A stretch of 61,346 nucleotides of DNA from Ignavibacteria bacterium (GCA_016178625.1 JACOSX010000136.1:1-61346), one strand, 5' to 3'; counted from the stretch's first letter, positions 32,156 to 41,461 are shown. Notes: generated by a model not told the origin, from the sequence alone. Program-made: numbers and translations.

Positions 32156-32716
32156 ATGAAACGAATTGCAATGGTTATACTGATTATAAGTTGCGTCGCC
32201 GTTAGAAATGGTATTGCGCAAGTTCCGGGGGTCGGACTGCCTGTCACGCTCGATCTTGGCGTCGGAGGCGGTGTATCCCTCCCGATAGGGACATTAAGCG
32301 ATAATGTTAATACCGGCTGGCATGCCGGGGCAACAGCAAGGATTTCGGGATTAATTCCGATCAATATTGTCGGTTCCGCATACTATAACCGCTTGCCGTT
32401 TAAAGTCGGCAGTGATGCAAGCACGGCATGGATGATTGGGGCAGGTATCGAGTATCCTATTCCGGGTATCATCGTTAAACCGTACCTCGGTCTTGACGGG
32501 TTAGTTAATGTTATTTCAAGTACGGCTTCCGGTGCCCAATCGATAACCCGCGAAGGGCTGGGGATCGGCGGCGGTCTCCAATTTTCTGTTCCGGCATTCG
32601 GAAGCTTCGATGCATCGGTGAAATATCAGATCTTCAACATGCTTGGGAAGGAATCGAACGAGGAGACACTCTCGCAGGTAACGGCAAGCGTGGCTGTGAT
32701 GTTCAGCGTGTTGTAA
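32156..32716 (+). CDS. Small outer-membrane beta-barrel protein
   Basis: A 186-residue exported protein. The start at 32156 follows AAAGGAGA and gives a signal peptide (MVILIISCVAVRNGIAQ). The mature part alternates Gly/aromatic and polar residues in OmpW/OmpX-like strands (LDLGVGGGVSLPIGTLSD, GATARISGLIPINIVGSAYYN, IVKPYLGLDGLVNVIS, ASVKYQIFNMLG) and ends in SVAVMFSVL. An eight-stranded barrel is likely. It follows the carB C-half by 26 bp. Specific function is unknown. Confidence 0.75.
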   Translation: MKRIAMVILIISCVAVRNGIAQVPGVGLPVTLDLGVGGGVSLPIGTLSDNVNTGWHAGATARISGLIPINIVGSAYYNRLPFKVGSDASTAWMIGAGIEYPIPGIIVKPYLGLDGLVNVISSTASGAQSITREGLGIGGGLQFSVPAFGSFDASVKYQIFNMLGKESNEETLSQVTASVAVMFSVL

Positions 32717-32729
32717 ACTCCTTCGGTAG

Positions 32730-32774
32730 GTGCGACGCACTAAGCTCGGCTGAGTCAGGCTAAGTGCGTCGCAC
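32730..32774. repeat. GTGCGTCGCAC palindrome, family C
   Basis: GTGCGACGCACT (32730-32741) and AGTGCGTCGCAC (32763-32774) form a 12-bp perfect stem with a 21-nt loop, 14 bp after the beta-barrel stop. It could terminate transcription, although no strong U-tract follows directly (TTGCTGACTTTTC). Confidence 0.55.
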
Positions 32775-32900
32775 TTGCTGACTTTTCTTTGTCGTTCCGT
32801 ATTGACAACTCTGCTCAGGCATGAGAGTCAGACTTCTTGGAAAATCCCCCAAAGTTCTTAAATTGTAGTATTCCAGTCTGCAATCTATTTCGAATTCATC

Positions 32901-35762
32901 GTGAGTAAGGTTAACACCAGGAAGCCACGAGCAACCTCGCAAGTTTCTGTTGGACAGAGTGTTGAGCCTACCAACGGTAACCGCAAGTCCAACATTATTA
33001 TCCGCGGTGCTCGCGTCCACAACCTCAAGAACATTTCACTTGAGCTTCCAAGAAATAAACTGATCGTCTTCACGGGTGTCAGCGGTTCCGGGAAATCCAG
33101 TCTTGCGTTCGACACGATCTACGCTGAGGGGCAACGGCGGTTTGTCGAAAGCCTCTCAGCGTATGCACGTCAGTTCCTCGAACGCATGGACAAACCTGAC
33201 GTCGATTTCATCCAGGGAATCAGTCCGGCGATTGCCATTGAACAGAAAACCACCGCGCGCAACCCTCGTTCGACGGTCGGAACCACAACCGAGATCTACG
33301 ATTATCTCCGCCTCTTGTTCGGTCGCATCGGCAAAACGTACTGCAGCAAGTGCGGTCGGTTAGTGCAACGCGATTCGGTAAAGACGGTCTTGGAGAAACT
33401 CAAGGAGGAATGCAAAGGCAGCGGAGAAACAAAATTGTATGTCCTCTTTCCGCTACGTGAGCATAAAGATGCGACCCTCCAGCAAGAGTTGGTGAACCTG
33501 CGGAAGCAGGGATTTTTCCGAGTTCTATACAAGGGTGAAATCATCGATCTCACCGAGCGTTCTCTTCCATCGAAAGTGCAGAAAAGGGATGTGCGTATCC
33601 TTGTTGATCGACTTGTTTTCCGACCGACCGACGGCGATACGAGACTCGTTGATTCTATTGAGACTGCCTTCTCATCCGGAGATGGTTATGCCATCATCAA
33701 ACTCTTGGAGAGTGGAACCGAGATCCGCTTCAATCAACATTTCGAATGCTCTGCGTGCGGCATTCGATATGAAGAACCTGACCCGCGCCTATTCTCATTC
33801 AACAATCCGTTTGGCGCATGCCCAAAGTGTCAGGGGTTCGGGCGAGCAGTCGGTGTTGATATGGATCTCGTCGTCCCTGATAAAGAGAAGTCCATCCGCG
33901 ATGGGGCAATCCAGGTGTGGACAACACCGAAGTGGCATGACTGGCTGCGAAGCCTCTTGCGAGTCGCGTACGATGCAAAGCTCCGCGTTGATGTACCGTT
34001 CAAGGATTTAACGGGCAGTGAGGTGGATGTCGTCATGAACGGCGTTGATGGATATGAGGGAATCCATGGATTCTTCAGGATGGCAGAACGCAAGACGTAT
34101 AAGATTTACTATCGGATTTTGCTCAGCCGATACCGAGGATACACAACATGCGATGTTTGTGGTGGTGCGCGACTGAGGCCTGCTGCGCTGAACATCCGTA
34201 TCGCCGATAAGACAATCTTTGATATTGTGCAGATGACAATTGACAATGCACATGCCTTCTTCAAAACGCTCGAGCTATCTGATTTCGACAAAGAGATCAG
34301 CAAGAGAATCATGGAGGAGCTCAAGCGCCGACTGGGGTATCTCGTTGACGTCGGCATTGGGTATCTCACTCTCGATCGCTTATCGAACACACTTTCCGGT
34401 GGGGAATCGCAGCGAATCAATCTCGCAACGGCATTAGGCTCATCGCTTGTCGGTTCGCTGTACGTTCTTGATGAACCCAGCATCGGGCTTCATCCGCGAG
34501 ATAATTCCAAGTTAATTTCTATTCTCAAGTCATTACGAGATGTCGGTAACACGGTGATCGTTGTAGAACATGATGCGGAGATGATACAGGCAGCTGACGT
34601 TATTGTCGATCTTGGCCCGCGAGCGGGAGAAGGTGGAGGAGAAATCGTACTCCAAGGTGGCATAGCCACGTTAATGAAAGAAACGTCTTCTCTTACAGGG
34701 CAATATCTGAGCGGGGCGAAATCAATCCCTGTCCCGTCAAAGCGCAGGAAGGGATCCGGAAAGACCCTTGTTATTCGAGGCGCGTCGGAACATAATTTGA
34801 AATCGATCGATGTTGAAATCCCGTTGAACATGGTTGTGGTGATTACCGGCGTAAGTGGATCTGGGAAGAGCACATTGGTGCATGAAATTCTCTATGCCGG
34901 TCTTAAGCGAATGAAGTCGACGTACACCGAAACGATTGGAGCGCACAAAGAAATCGTCGGTGCCGGGTCCATCGATGACGTCGAGCTCGTCGATCAGTCA
35001 CCCATCGGTCGTACGCCGCGATCGAATCCCATCACGTACATCAAGGTATTTGATCTGATCCGAGATGTGTTCGCGGCAACGCAAGCATCGAAACTCCGCG
35101 GCTATACACCCGGATATTTTTCCTTTAACGTTCCGGGTGGACGTTGTGAAACGTGCGAGGGGAGCGGCATTCAAACCATCGAGATGCAATTCCTCGCCGA
35201 CCTTGAGCTCACGTGCGAAATGTGTAAAGGGAAACGTTTTAAGAAAGAGGTGCTCGATGTTCGTTACCGCGAAAAGAACATCGACGAGATTCTCAACATG
35301 ACCGTGACGGAAGCGATCCGCTTTTTCAGCGCGCATGCAACGGGACGGCGTATCGCCAGGCGGTTGCAGGTGTTGGACGATGTCGGGATGGGATACATCC
35401 GTCTCGGCCAGTCAGCGACGACGCTCTCCGGTGGAGAAGCCCAGCGCGTGAAACTTGCATCCCACCTTGCCAATCACGAAGAAGGAAAACACACGCTCTT
35501 TATCTTCGATGAGCCAACAACGGGATTGCATTTCGATGATGTCGCAAAATTGTTTAAGTGTTTTGATGCATTGATCGACAACGGTAATTCGGTGTTGATT
35601 ATCGAACATAATATGGATGTGGTCAAGTGCGCGGATTGGATCATTGATCTCGGCCCGGAAGCTGGCGACGGAGGAGGGAAAATTGTTGTGACTGGGAGGC
35701 CATCGGATATTGCCAACTGCACGAAATCGTATACAGGTGAGTCTCTCAGAAAGTATCTCTGA
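32901..35762 (+). CDS. uvrA: Excinuclease ABC subunit A
   Basis: A 953-residue UvrA, the DNA-damage recognition ATPase of nucleotide excision repair. First nucleotide-binding domain: Walker [28 protein letters not shown], signature [14 protein letters not shown], Walker [16 protein letters not shown]. Second domain: [42 protein letters not shown]. Zinc modules are visible as CSKC..., CSAC...CPKC and CETC...CEMC. It starts at GTG 32901 without an evident ribosome binding site; the first 30 or so residues are a non-conserved basic tail. Confidence 0.97.
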   Translation: MSKVNTRKPRATSQVSVGQSVEPTNGNRKSNIIIRGARVHNLKNISLELPRNKLIVFTGVSGSGKSSLAFDTIYAEGQRRFVESLSAYARQFLERMDKPDVDFIQGISPAIAIEQKTTARNPRSTVGTTTEIYDYLRLLFGRIGKTYCSKCGRLVQRDSVKTVLEKLKEECKGSGETKLYVLFPLREHKDATLQQELVNLRKQGFFRVLYKGEIIDLTERSLPSKVQKRDVRILVDRLVFRPTDGDTRLVDSIETAFSSGDGYAIIKLLESGTEIRFNQHFECSACGIRYEEPDPRLFSFNNPFGACPKCQGFGRAVGVDMDLVVPDKEKSIRDGAIQVWTTPKWHDWLRSLLRVAYDAKLRVDVPFKDLTGSEVDVVMNGVDGYEGIHGFFRMAERKTYKIYYRILLSRYRGYTTCDVCGGARLRPAALNIRIADKTIFDIVQMTIDNAHAFFKTLELSDFDKEISKRIMEELKRRLGYLVDVGIGYLTLDRLSNTLSGGESQRINLATALGSSLVGSLYVLDEPSIGLHPRDNSKLISILKSLRDVGNTVIVVEHDAEMIQAADVIVDLGPRAGEGGGEIVLQGGIATLMKETSSLTGQYLSGAKSIPVPSKRRKGSGKTLVIRGASEHNLKSIDVEIPLNMVVVITGVSGSGKSTLVHEILYAGLKRMKSTYTETIGAHKEIVGAGSIDDVELVDQSPIGRTPRSNPITYIKVFDLIRDVFAATQASKLRGYTPGYFSFNVPGGRCETCEGSGIQTIEMQFLADLELTCEMCKGKRFKKEVLDVRYREKNIDEILNMTVTEAIRFFSAHATGRRIARRLQVLDDVGMGYIRLGQSATTLSGGEAQRVKLASHLANHEEGKHTLFIFDEPTTGLHFDDVAKLFKCFDALIDNGNSVLIIEHNMDVVKCADWIIDLGPEAGDGGGKIVVTGRPSDIANCTKSYTGESLRKYL

Positions 35763-35774
35763 GGGGGGCGTTTG

Positions 35775-36476
35775 CTACCACGCACTCCCGAAATTCAGCG
35801 TGATATAGAATCCACCGAACTGTTTTTTCGGCGGTACATTCTCCAGACTCTCGAGCCCCCCGGGAAAAGGAATGAAATAATACCGAATGTTCATTCCAAG
35901 CAAGCTCGATCGCTCCGAACCAAAATAAGCCCCCAGGCCGATGTAACCGCCGACGGTATATTTTGGACGTCCTTTCCCCAGAGCACTAAAGTATTCCTCT
36001 TGATATGGGAAGACAAAGATCATCGTCGGACCAACGGCGGCGTTCACATACGGTCTGAAGTTGTCGACGATCTCATCGCTGAACAATCGCTGCTGAACTC
36101 CGACGTATAGCGGCAGCACCAAGAATCGGTTTATCTTCCCCGGAGTAAACGTGTTCCCAAAATAGTCGATGAATTCCTTTTCATCATCATCTTTTGCTTC
36201 TGAGATCGAGAAGTCCAAATATCCTGAAAGGTTTTCCGTGTATTCATGCCGGTAGAATGTTCCCATGCCGAAGCCGTTTGTGGAGACGAGGAGATCTATT
36301 CCCCAAGAGTTTCTTGGGATTGTTGTTTGGGTTTGCATCATTGGTTGTTTCAAGGTACCGAACACGATGGTGCTATCGGCTTTGGGGGGAACTGACTGTT
36401 GAACAGGAACTTGCGCTACCGCCGCGAAGACCAACAAAAGTGAAGCCATCAGTATCAACGCTAATCTCACACTCAT
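35775..36476 (-). CDS. Outer-membrane beta-barrel protein
   Basis: A 233-residue exported protein: signal peptide SVRLALILMASLLLVFAAVAQ, a short Pro-rich linker, then barrel-like strands (SWGIDLLVSTNGFGMGTFYRHEY, LSGYLDFSISEAKDDDEKEF, NRFLVLPLYVGVQQRLF, FRPYVNAAVGPTMIFVF, YTVGGYIGLGAYFG). It ends in GGFYITLNFGSAW with a terminal aromatic. The start is 36476 or the Met at 36497; longer versions are excluded because they run into the promoter at 36520-36548. The DDDEKEF segment suggests a divalent-ion-binding loop, which is speculative. It converges on uvrA with a 12-bp gap. Confidence 0.75.
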   Translation of the reverse strand: MSVRLALILMASLLLVFAAVAQVPVQQSVPPKADSTIVFGTLKQPMMQTQTTIPRNSWGIDLLVSTNGFGMGTFYRHEYTENLSGYLDFSISEAKDDDEKEFIDYFGNTFTPGKINRFLVLPLYVGVQQRLFSDEIVDNFRPYVNAAVGPTMIFVFPYQEEYFSALGKGRPKYTVGGYIGLGAYFGSERSSLLGMNIRYYFIPFPGGLESLENVPPKKQFGGFYITLNFGSAW

Positions 36477-36519
36477 ACCTCTCAATAAAAGACTCATATC
36501 AGGCGCTGTTTCTACTTGC

Positions 36520-36548
36520 AATATACGTCCGAGAAGTTCGAAAGTCAA
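36520..36548 (-). promoter_or_regulatory. Promoter for the beta-barrel gene
   Basis: Minus strand TTGACT (36543-36548), 17-bp spacer, TATATT (36520-36525). It fixes the gene start downstream of about 36513. Confidence 0.72.
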
Positions 36549-36569
36549 CCACACTCGGGAAAATTTTAC

Positions 36570-37739
36570 TCAATCTACCTTAAATATAGCAAATTTCAGG
36601 TAACGTGTTTCAGGCATTGCCGGAAGAATGGGATGATCGGGCGCTGCGCTGCGCCATTCCAGCAGACTGATATTGCGGTTCGCCGCGCGGGCGCATTGGC
36701 TGACGATCTCCAGAAACGTCTCTTCGTAGATGTGATGCGAGCAGGAGGCAGTTGCAATAATGCCGCTTGGTGCAAGAAGTTGGAAGGCAAGCTGATGAAT
36801 CTCTTTGTATCCTCGTTTTGCTCGGACCAGCGCTTTCTTGCTCTTTGCGAACGACGGCGGATCGAGGATGATGAGATCGAATTTCTCAGAGGCAGTCGAA
36901 GCTTCTTTGAGATACTCAAATCCATCGCGGGCGATGAAGTGAGTCGTCTGGCTCAAACTATTCATTACGGCGTTGCTCGAAGCACGTTGGATGGCTGATT
37001 CTGAGATATCAACGGCAATCACTTCCGTAGCTTCTGCGAAGGCGGCATTGAGCGCAAACCCGCCATCGTTACAGAAACAATCGAGAACGCGCGCGCCCTT
37101 TGCATACCGGCGAATGCTCTTGCGGTTTTCCCGCTGATCGAGAAAAAAGCCTGTCTTCTGTCCTTCCATCAGGTCAAGCGAATACTTGATGCCGTATTCT
37201 GTTATTGTCACTGGCTCCATCGTGCCTCTCAAGATTCCTTTCTTCAGTTCCAGCCCTTCAAGCGAGCGGATCGGCGCTTCGTTTCGCTCGATGATCCCTT
37301 TCGGATGGAGAATTGATTCCAGGACATCGCAGATAAGCGTCAATCGTTTGTCCATTCCATAGGAAAAGGTTTGGATGGAGAGATAGTCGTTGTATTTATC
37401 AACGATCAAGCCGGGAAGAAAATCGCTCTCCCCATGAACGAGGCGGCACGTCTCAGAAGAGGGAAAGAGTTTTTGTCTGAGTGTGAGCGCCGCGTCGATC
37501 CGTTTTCGGAAAAAGTGGAAATCGATCGTTTCGACCTGCCGTGTCAGAAGCCTGCAGGAGATGAGCGAGTGTGGATTGTAGAACGCGATGCCAAGAAGCC
37601 GTCCGGCATGATTGTGCAGTTCAACGATGTCACCTGCCTGTGGCTCATCCTCGATTTTTTCGATCTCGTTGCTGAACGCCCACAGGTGACCGTTGGCGAT
37701 ACGTCGGTCTTCGTTCTTCTTGAGGGTGATTGTTTTCAA
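36570..37739 (-). CDS. rlmI: 23S rRNA (cytosine-1962-C5)-methyltransferase-like
   Basis: A 389-residue class I SAM-dependent methyltransferase of the RlmI/YccW type. An N-terminal PUA domain (LKKNEDRRIANGHLWAFSNEI, GDIVELHNHAGRLLGIAFYNPHSLISCRLL) and an EEHEAD-like middle (LDLMEGQKTGFFLDQRENR) precede the Rossmann domain (VLDCFCNDGGFALNAAF for SAM, FDLIILDPPSFAKSKKAL as the catalytic DPPSF motif, IATASCSHHI carrying the second Cys). Length is typical. Starts at TTG 37739; a stop lies four codons upstream. It has its own promoter, so it is not part of the neighbouring MNIO operon. Confidence 0.92.
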   Translation of the reverse strand: MKTITLKKNEDRRIANGHLWAFSNEIEKIEDEPQAGDIVELHNHAGRLLGIAFYNPHSLISCRLLTRQVETIDFHFFRKRIDAALTLRQKLFPSSETCRLVHGESDFLPGLIVDKYNDYLSIQTFSYGMDKRLTLICDVLESILHPKGIIERNEAPIRSLEGLELKKGILRGTMEPVTITEYGIKYSLDLMEGQKTGFFLDQRENRKSIRRYAKGARVLDCFCNDGGFALNAAFAEATEVIAVDISESAIQRASSNAVMNSLSQTTHFIARDGFEYLKEASTASEKFDLIILDPPSFAKSKKALVRAKRGYKEIHQLAFQLLAPSGIIATASCSHHIYEETFLEIVSQCARAANRNISLLEWRSAAPDHPILPAMPETRYLKFAIFKVD

Positions 37740-37780
37740 GACTGCACATCAATAGGGTGAATAATGTTTTAATTCTCCTC

Positions 37781-37808
37781 AGTATACAATAAAATAGATC
37801 TGAACCAA
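37781..37808 (-). promoter_or_regulatory. Promoter for rlmI
   Basis: Minus strand TTGGTT (37803-37808), 16-bp spacer, TATACT (37781-37786), about 40 bp from the TTG start. It separates rlmI from the upstream MNIO cluster. Confidence 0.55.
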
Positions 37809-37883
37809 AATACTTTTATATTGAAAATCGTGGGATACCAGTCAGACTAGAGGTGTGTCTTACGAGTTGAAATTCAATGCAGG

Positions 37884-38432
37884 TTAGTGTGTTCCTATTG
37901 CTGCTTCTTGGTGAATTGTTTGAACCTCAAATAGATGTGGATAGCGGGCAGAGATAATAGTTCGATACAGTCCACGAGTGTAATGAGCATGATCAGGGTT
38001 GGAAGTGAGAATGTTATTCAAGACGAGGTGAGGATGATATTCCCAATCGACGGTATAGCATGCACTGTCACCGAGCTTTACTTTGATTAATGCGCGCTCG
38101 AATTGTGCTGTTGCAGCAATCAGGGTATTTTGATGACAGCTTAATTCATCAAGAAATGCAATTCCAAGGGTTTCAATGAATGGGGAAATCGCATGATTAT
38201 TGAAATATTCTTTCACAATTTCATCAAAGAGATGTTGTTGTTTGAGCAGCGATGAAGTGAGAGGGCAGTATTGTTCGATACCTAACATTCTCCACCACAC
38301 GGCGATTTCCTTCACGAGTCCCAAGTGAATAGACTGTGCTATTGATCGGATATAGGCATCATCCTCCGCCGTAACTTCATAACGGGATTTTAATAAATGA
38401 AGTAATTTCTTTTGAAGAGCTGCGAGGACCAA
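37884..38432 (-). CDS. MNIO partner protein (DUF2063-like), putative precursor-recognition subunit
   Basis: A 182-residue mainly helical protein without signal peptide. It has the layout of the partner proteins that accompany DUF692/MNIO enzymes in RiPP pathways: a helical N-terminal half and a C-terminal part with TAQFERALIKVKLGD and VDWEYHPHLVLNNIL, matching the pattern of the DUF2063-type fold. Such partners bind the precursor leader and present it to the MNIO. It starts at TTG 38432, three bases after the MNIO stop, with GGAGAA (the end of the MNIO gene) serving as ribosome binding site. Assignment rests largely on context. Confidence 0.65.
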   Translation of the reverse strand: MVLAALQKKLLHLLKSRYEVTAEDDAYIRSIAQSIHLGLVKEIAVWWRMLGIEQYCPLTSSLLKQQHLFDEIVKEYFNNHAISPFIETLGIAFLDELSCHQNTLIAATAQFERALIKVKLGDSACYTVDWEYHPHLVLNNILTSNPDHAHYTRGLYRTIISARYPHLFEVQTIHQEAAIGTH

Positions 38433-38435
38433 TTG

Positions 38436-39332
38436 TTATTCTCCGAACGCTGTGTTGAGGTTTTTCAGCTCGCTGATGATAGTTTCATAACCGAGTGAAG
38501 GGATCGCCTCTCGAAGAAATTCGAATGTGACCACATCGATCGTTCCTTCAGCTCGATCCACGACATGCTGTGCAAGAGTGAGTGTCGACTGTTCGAGTTG
38601 TCGTGAATGAATATCAACTTTCATACCGCGATATTCGGTGCCGCCGGCTACATGCACTTCTCGAACTGCCTTGAGATGAAGTTCAGCGAGAAACTCCTTA
38701 ATGTCAAAATGATGATTGTGAGCGTCGCATTCCATATTATAAACATCGAGTATCAAACCACAGCCGGTTCTCTCAGTAAGAGCATTTAAAAATTGAGCGT
38801 CGGTATAATCGCTCTCATCATCAGGGAGGAGATGAACAACGTTCTCAAGAAGGAATGGGATTTTATATCGTTCATGAATTTGGAAGACCCTTTCACAGAT
38901 CATGTCGAGAGCTTCATTGGTTTTTGGCAATGTAAGCATAGTACCGAGTGACTCACCGTCGACCATCGTGTAACCAAGATGTTCGCTGTGCCAGGGAACG
39001 TCGATTTGTTCCAAAAAATCGTCGAGGAGGCGGAGATAGTTCTCAGAATACCCATCATATGAGCCGATCGATAGCCCAATACCGTGAACGATGATGTTAA
39101 CAGCATGTTGGGCGTTTTTTAACTCTGCCATGATTTCTTTGTTGAGCGTTATTGTATCACCATTGGTTTCTGCAATACTGTCTGGGGTTACTTCAATATA
39201 CTCAACATGAGGAAGCATCCGCTCAAGCAAGAAAGGGTCGTGTCCCTCGTAGGTTGCACCTATTGCTGGGCGGATGCTTCGACGTCTCGATGGTAGTTGA
39301 GAGGCTACCGTGCCGAGCGATGCGTTGTTCAT
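38436..39332 (-). CDS. DUF692 / MNIO multinuclear non-heme iron oxidative enzyme
   Basis: A 298-residue TIM-barrel protein of the DUF692 (MbnB/TglH-like) family, which use two or three iron ions to modify Cys or other residues in ribosomally made peptides. Candidate ligands are all present: H83 (VHGIGLS), H118 (HSEHLGY), E163-N164 (LLENVVH), D196 and N199 (LDVYN), H227 (VHVAGG), D240 and H242 (DIHSRQ) and E271 (FEFL). It lies 10 bp downstream of the small CPSC peptide gene and 3 bp upstream of the partner gene, as one transcript. The product of the reaction is unknown. Confidence 0.9.
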   Translation of the reverse strand: MNNASLGTVASQLPSRRRSIRPAIGATYEGHDPFLLERMLPHVEYIEVTPDSIAETNGDTITLNKEIMAELKNAQHAVNIIVHGIGLSIGSYDGYSENYLRLLDDFLEQIDVPWHSEHLGYTMVDGESLGTMLTLPKTNEALDMICERVFQIHERYKIPFLLENVVHLLPDDESDYTDAQFLNALTERTGCGLILDVYNMECDAHNHHFDIKEFLAELHLKAVREVHVAGGTEYRGMKVDIHSRQLEQSTLTLAQHVVDRAEGTIDVVTFEFLREAIPSLGYETIISELKNLNTAFGE

Positions 39333-39342
39333 AACGGCAGAG

Positions 39343-39624
39343 TTAGAACTCGCGCTGGACGCTGATGTCTCTTACTTCCCGGATATCCTGGAATTTTTCG
39401 GCTAACATTTTATCCTGAACCCTTATCCGGAAATCAAGTCCCGCGAGGCCGCATGATGGGCAGCCGTGGAGTTTGAACACCCTGTCAAGACTGGCGTGGA
39501 GACCTTTAGGTGTGATTCGTTCATCTACAACCAGTTGTATTGTGCCGGGACGAAGCGCTCCTACTCCTGTAAGAGGGGAAGCTATCTCGCTTCCAAGATT
39601 CATAGCGGTTGGTTTAATTGGCAT
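39343..39624 (-). CDS. Putative RiPP precursor peptide with CPSCGLAGLD core
   Basis: A 93-residue protein, first gene of the MNIO operon, with a strong ribosome binding site (CGGAGG six bases before ATG). It contains only two Cys, C55 and C58, in HGCPSCGLAGLDFRIRV, followed by a charged tail. There is no signal peptide. Position and size fit an MNIO substrate, but the Cys pair lies mid-chain rather than at the C-terminus. Alternatively it is a small metal- or Fe-S-binding helper: the CPSC region faintly resembles the NifU C-terminal motif, though the rest of that domain is missing. Precursor status is inferred. Confidence 0.7.
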   Translation of the reverse strand: MPIKPTAMNLGSEIASPLTGVGALRPGTIQLVVDERITPKGLHASLDRVFKLHGCPSCGLAGLDFRIRVQDKMLAEKFQDIREVRDISVQREF

Positions 39625-39828
39625 ACATCCTCCGATAGAAATGTGAATGGAATATGTTAGTTAGATGACGCAAGATTTGAAATTGTCCGAAGAAAAGAAA
39701 TGGGGAGGCGAAGAACCGTCGATCAACCTTACAAGGGGTGACCTGAAGAATTTGACTTCGCTCATCGTTAAGAACGTTGGGGCTAGAAGGTCCCATGGCT
39801 TACTCCCGATATCATGGTATGAAACTAT
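39625..39828 (-). promoter_or_regulatory. About 200-nt 5' leader of the MNIO operon
   Basis: Between the predicted transcription start near 39828 and the peptide ATG. It contains a possible 60-codon upstream frame (39614-39796) whose ATG has GGGAG six bases ahead and whose stop overlaps the precursor start by 11 bp. It also contains a CCATG...CATGG hairpin near its 5' end. No known riboswitch was recognised. The upstream frame's composition (Phe-rich, no family) does not look like a normal protein, so any role would be regulatory. Confidence 0.45.
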
Positions 39829-39834
39829 AAGGAG

Positions 39835-39863
39835 AGTATACAAAAATAAAAGGCATTTGTCAA
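39835..39863 (-). promoter_or_regulatory. Strong promoter for the MNIO cluster
   Basis: Minus strand TTGACA (39858-39863), 17-bp spacer, TATACT (39835-39840). This is one of the best promoter matches in the window. The stretch 39864-40021 upstream holds nothing recognised. Confidence 0.8.
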
Positions 39864-40021
39864 TGGTTTTATTCTGATATTTCGATAATTTTTTCCTTGC
39901 GATAAGGATATTATATTTATAGTGGTTAGAAATCTCCGCTCAAGCCGAATATCCGCTATGAGTTCGGAAATGAAAAATGACGGGATGTTTTTTAGGAAGG
40001 TTCTTAATGAAAAAATCCACA

Positions 40022-40078
40022 GGTCGACGACTCCCGACGGGTCTATCGACCCATCGGGTCGTAGACGACTTGTCGAGG
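40022..40078. repeat. Palindromic module, family B (stand-alone)
   Basis: The core 40029-40066 (GACTCCC-GACGGGTCTATCGACCC, then GGGTCGTAGAC) matches the hairpin nested inside the element at 14353-14542. GGTCGAC / GTCGAGGT flanks extend the stem. Confidence 0.65.
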
Positions 40079-40103
40079 TGAGTTCCCCTTGATGGCATCC
40101 TAA

Positions 40104-40141
40104 TAAAAAAACGTCAGCCCATCGTCCCATAGGCTGACGTC
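40104..40141 (-). terminator. Intrinsic terminator of aldolase gene
   Basis: On the minus strand ACGTCAGCC (40132-40140) pairs with GGCTGACGT (40111-40119), followed by a run of T (40105-40110). It lies 22 bp after the aldolase stop. A classic rho-independent terminator. Confidence 0.88.
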
Positions 40142-40162
40142 ATTTCTACCCAACGTTTGATC

Positions 40163-41221
40163 TTACGCTACCGTCACTTCTTTGCAAAGATACACGTCCT
40201 GAATCGCGTTCAGGATTTGGACGCCTTCCTTCATCGGACGCTGGAACGCTTTCCGTCCTGAGATCAGACCCATCCCACCGGCACGCTTGTTAATGACGGC
40301 GGTGCGGACAGCGTCGGCGAGATCGGAAGTGCCCTTCGATTCGCCTCCCGAGTTGATCAATCCTGCGCGACCCATATAACAGTTTGCAACCTGATAGCGG
40401 CAGAGATCGATGGGATTGGAGCTTGTGAGATCGGAGTAGACTTTCTTGCTCGTCTTTCCGAATTTGAGTGTCTCGAAGCCGCCATTGTTCTCCGGCAATT
40501 TCTGTTTGATGATGTCTGCTTCGATCGTGACGCCGAGGTGATTCGCTTGTCCGGTGAGATCGGCGGCGAGGTGAAAATCTTTCTCAGGTGTTTTGAATGC
40601 CGAGTTGCGAAGATAGCACCACAGAATCGTTGTCATGCCGAGCTCATGTGCCTGCTGGAACGCGAGCCCTACCTCCTGAATCTGCCGCTTCGACTCCGCC
40701 GAGCCGAAATAGATAGTCGCCCCGACTGCAACTGCGCCCATATCGAATGCCTGCTTCACCCGCGCGAACGTGATCTGGTCGTAACTGTTGGGGTAAGAGA
40801 GAAACTCGTTGTGGTTGAACTTCAGGATGAATGGTATCTTGTGCGAATACTTCCGCGCTATTGCGCCGAGCACGCCGAGCGTTGAGGCAACCGCATTGCA
40901 TCCGCCTTCGATTGCAAGCTTCACGATATTTTCGGGATCGAAGTAGAGCGGATTCGGTGAGAACGACGCGCCTGCAGAATGCTCGATGCCTTGATCGACG
41001 GGAAGGATCGAGAGATAACCGGTATGTGCCAGCCTTCCCTGGTGGATCAGCCAGTTCAAGCTTTTCAGAACCGGTGTTGGTCTGTCGGATAGTGCATACA
41101 CTCTGTCGACATAGTCCGGACCCGGAAGGTGAAGTGACTCTTTGGGGATCCCCGCGCACTTGTGTTTGAGCAAACTGTCTGCATCGACACCTAAGGTTTT
41201 TTCAATATCATTGAAATTCAT
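40163..41221 (-). CDS. fbaB: Class I fructose-bisphosphate aldolase (DhnA/FbaB type)
   Basis: A 352-residue Schiff-base aldolase of the bacterial/archaeal class I type. It cleaves fructose 1,6-bisphosphate to two triose phosphates in glycolysis and gluconeogenesis. Motifs: [77 protein letters not shown] and the C-terminal phosphate-binding [13 protein letters not shown] plus [15 protein letters not shown]. The start has GGAG about seven bases upstream. It is a single gene with its own terminator. Confidence 0.95.
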   Translation of the reverse strand: MNFNDIEKTLGVDADSLLKHKCAGIPKESLHLPGPDYVDRVYALSDRPTPVLKSLNWLIHQGRLAHTGYLSILPVDQGIEHSAGASFSPNPLYFDPENIVKLAIEGGCNAVASTLGVLGAIARKYSHKIPFILKFNHNEFLSYPNSYDQITFARVKQAFDMGAVAVGATIYFGSAESKRQIQEVGLAFQQAHELGMTTILWCYLRNSAFKTPEKDFHLAADLTGQANHLGVTIEADIIKQKLPENNGGFETLKFGKTSKKVYSDLTSSNPIDLCRYQVANCYMGRAGLINSGGESKGTSDLADAVRTAVINKRAGGMGLISGRKAFQRPMKEGVQILNAIQDVYLCKEVTVA

Positions 41222-41426
41222 AATAACTCCATTGGTGGAAGTGATAAAATCTTTCTGTTCGCTGGGTTATCGCTGCGAAGTAGGCACAATATACGAAAAA
41301 GAGGTTAAAAGAGGAAATGAATGAACCCATTGGGTGCCCAGACTAATCCAGCGGATTTAATGTCTTAACGATCTTGGCCGTCTCGGGATTTGCGGTAATT
41401 ACTTTCCTGGTAGGTCGGCCGTGAGC

Positions 41427-41461
41427 AATGTGCGACGAACTTCGAAAGTGCGTCGCACATT
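41427..41461. repeat. GTGCGTCGCAC palindrome, family C
   Basis: AATGTGCGACG (41427-41437) pairs perfectly with CGTCGCACATT (41451-41461); the ACTTCGAAAGT loop can extend the stem. It lies in the 345-bp gap between the divergent aldolase and HAD genes, which otherwise holds only the HAD promoter. Confidence 0.55.

Noticed and set aside
39343-39624. NifU C-terminal-like identity for the CPSC peptide
   Set aside because: Only the CxxC spacing is similar; the conserved glycine-rich and acidic parts of the NifU domain are missing. Kept only as an alternative.
39780-39828. Possible yybP-ykoY-type manganese riboswitch in the leader (GGGAGTAAG)
   Set aside because: The second conserved element is not at the required distance and the paired regions do not form.
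39665-39877. 70-codon plus-strand frame opposite the MNIO operon leader
   Set aside because: No ribosome binding site, and it overlaps the strong minus-strand promoter; the minus-strand reading explains the region better.
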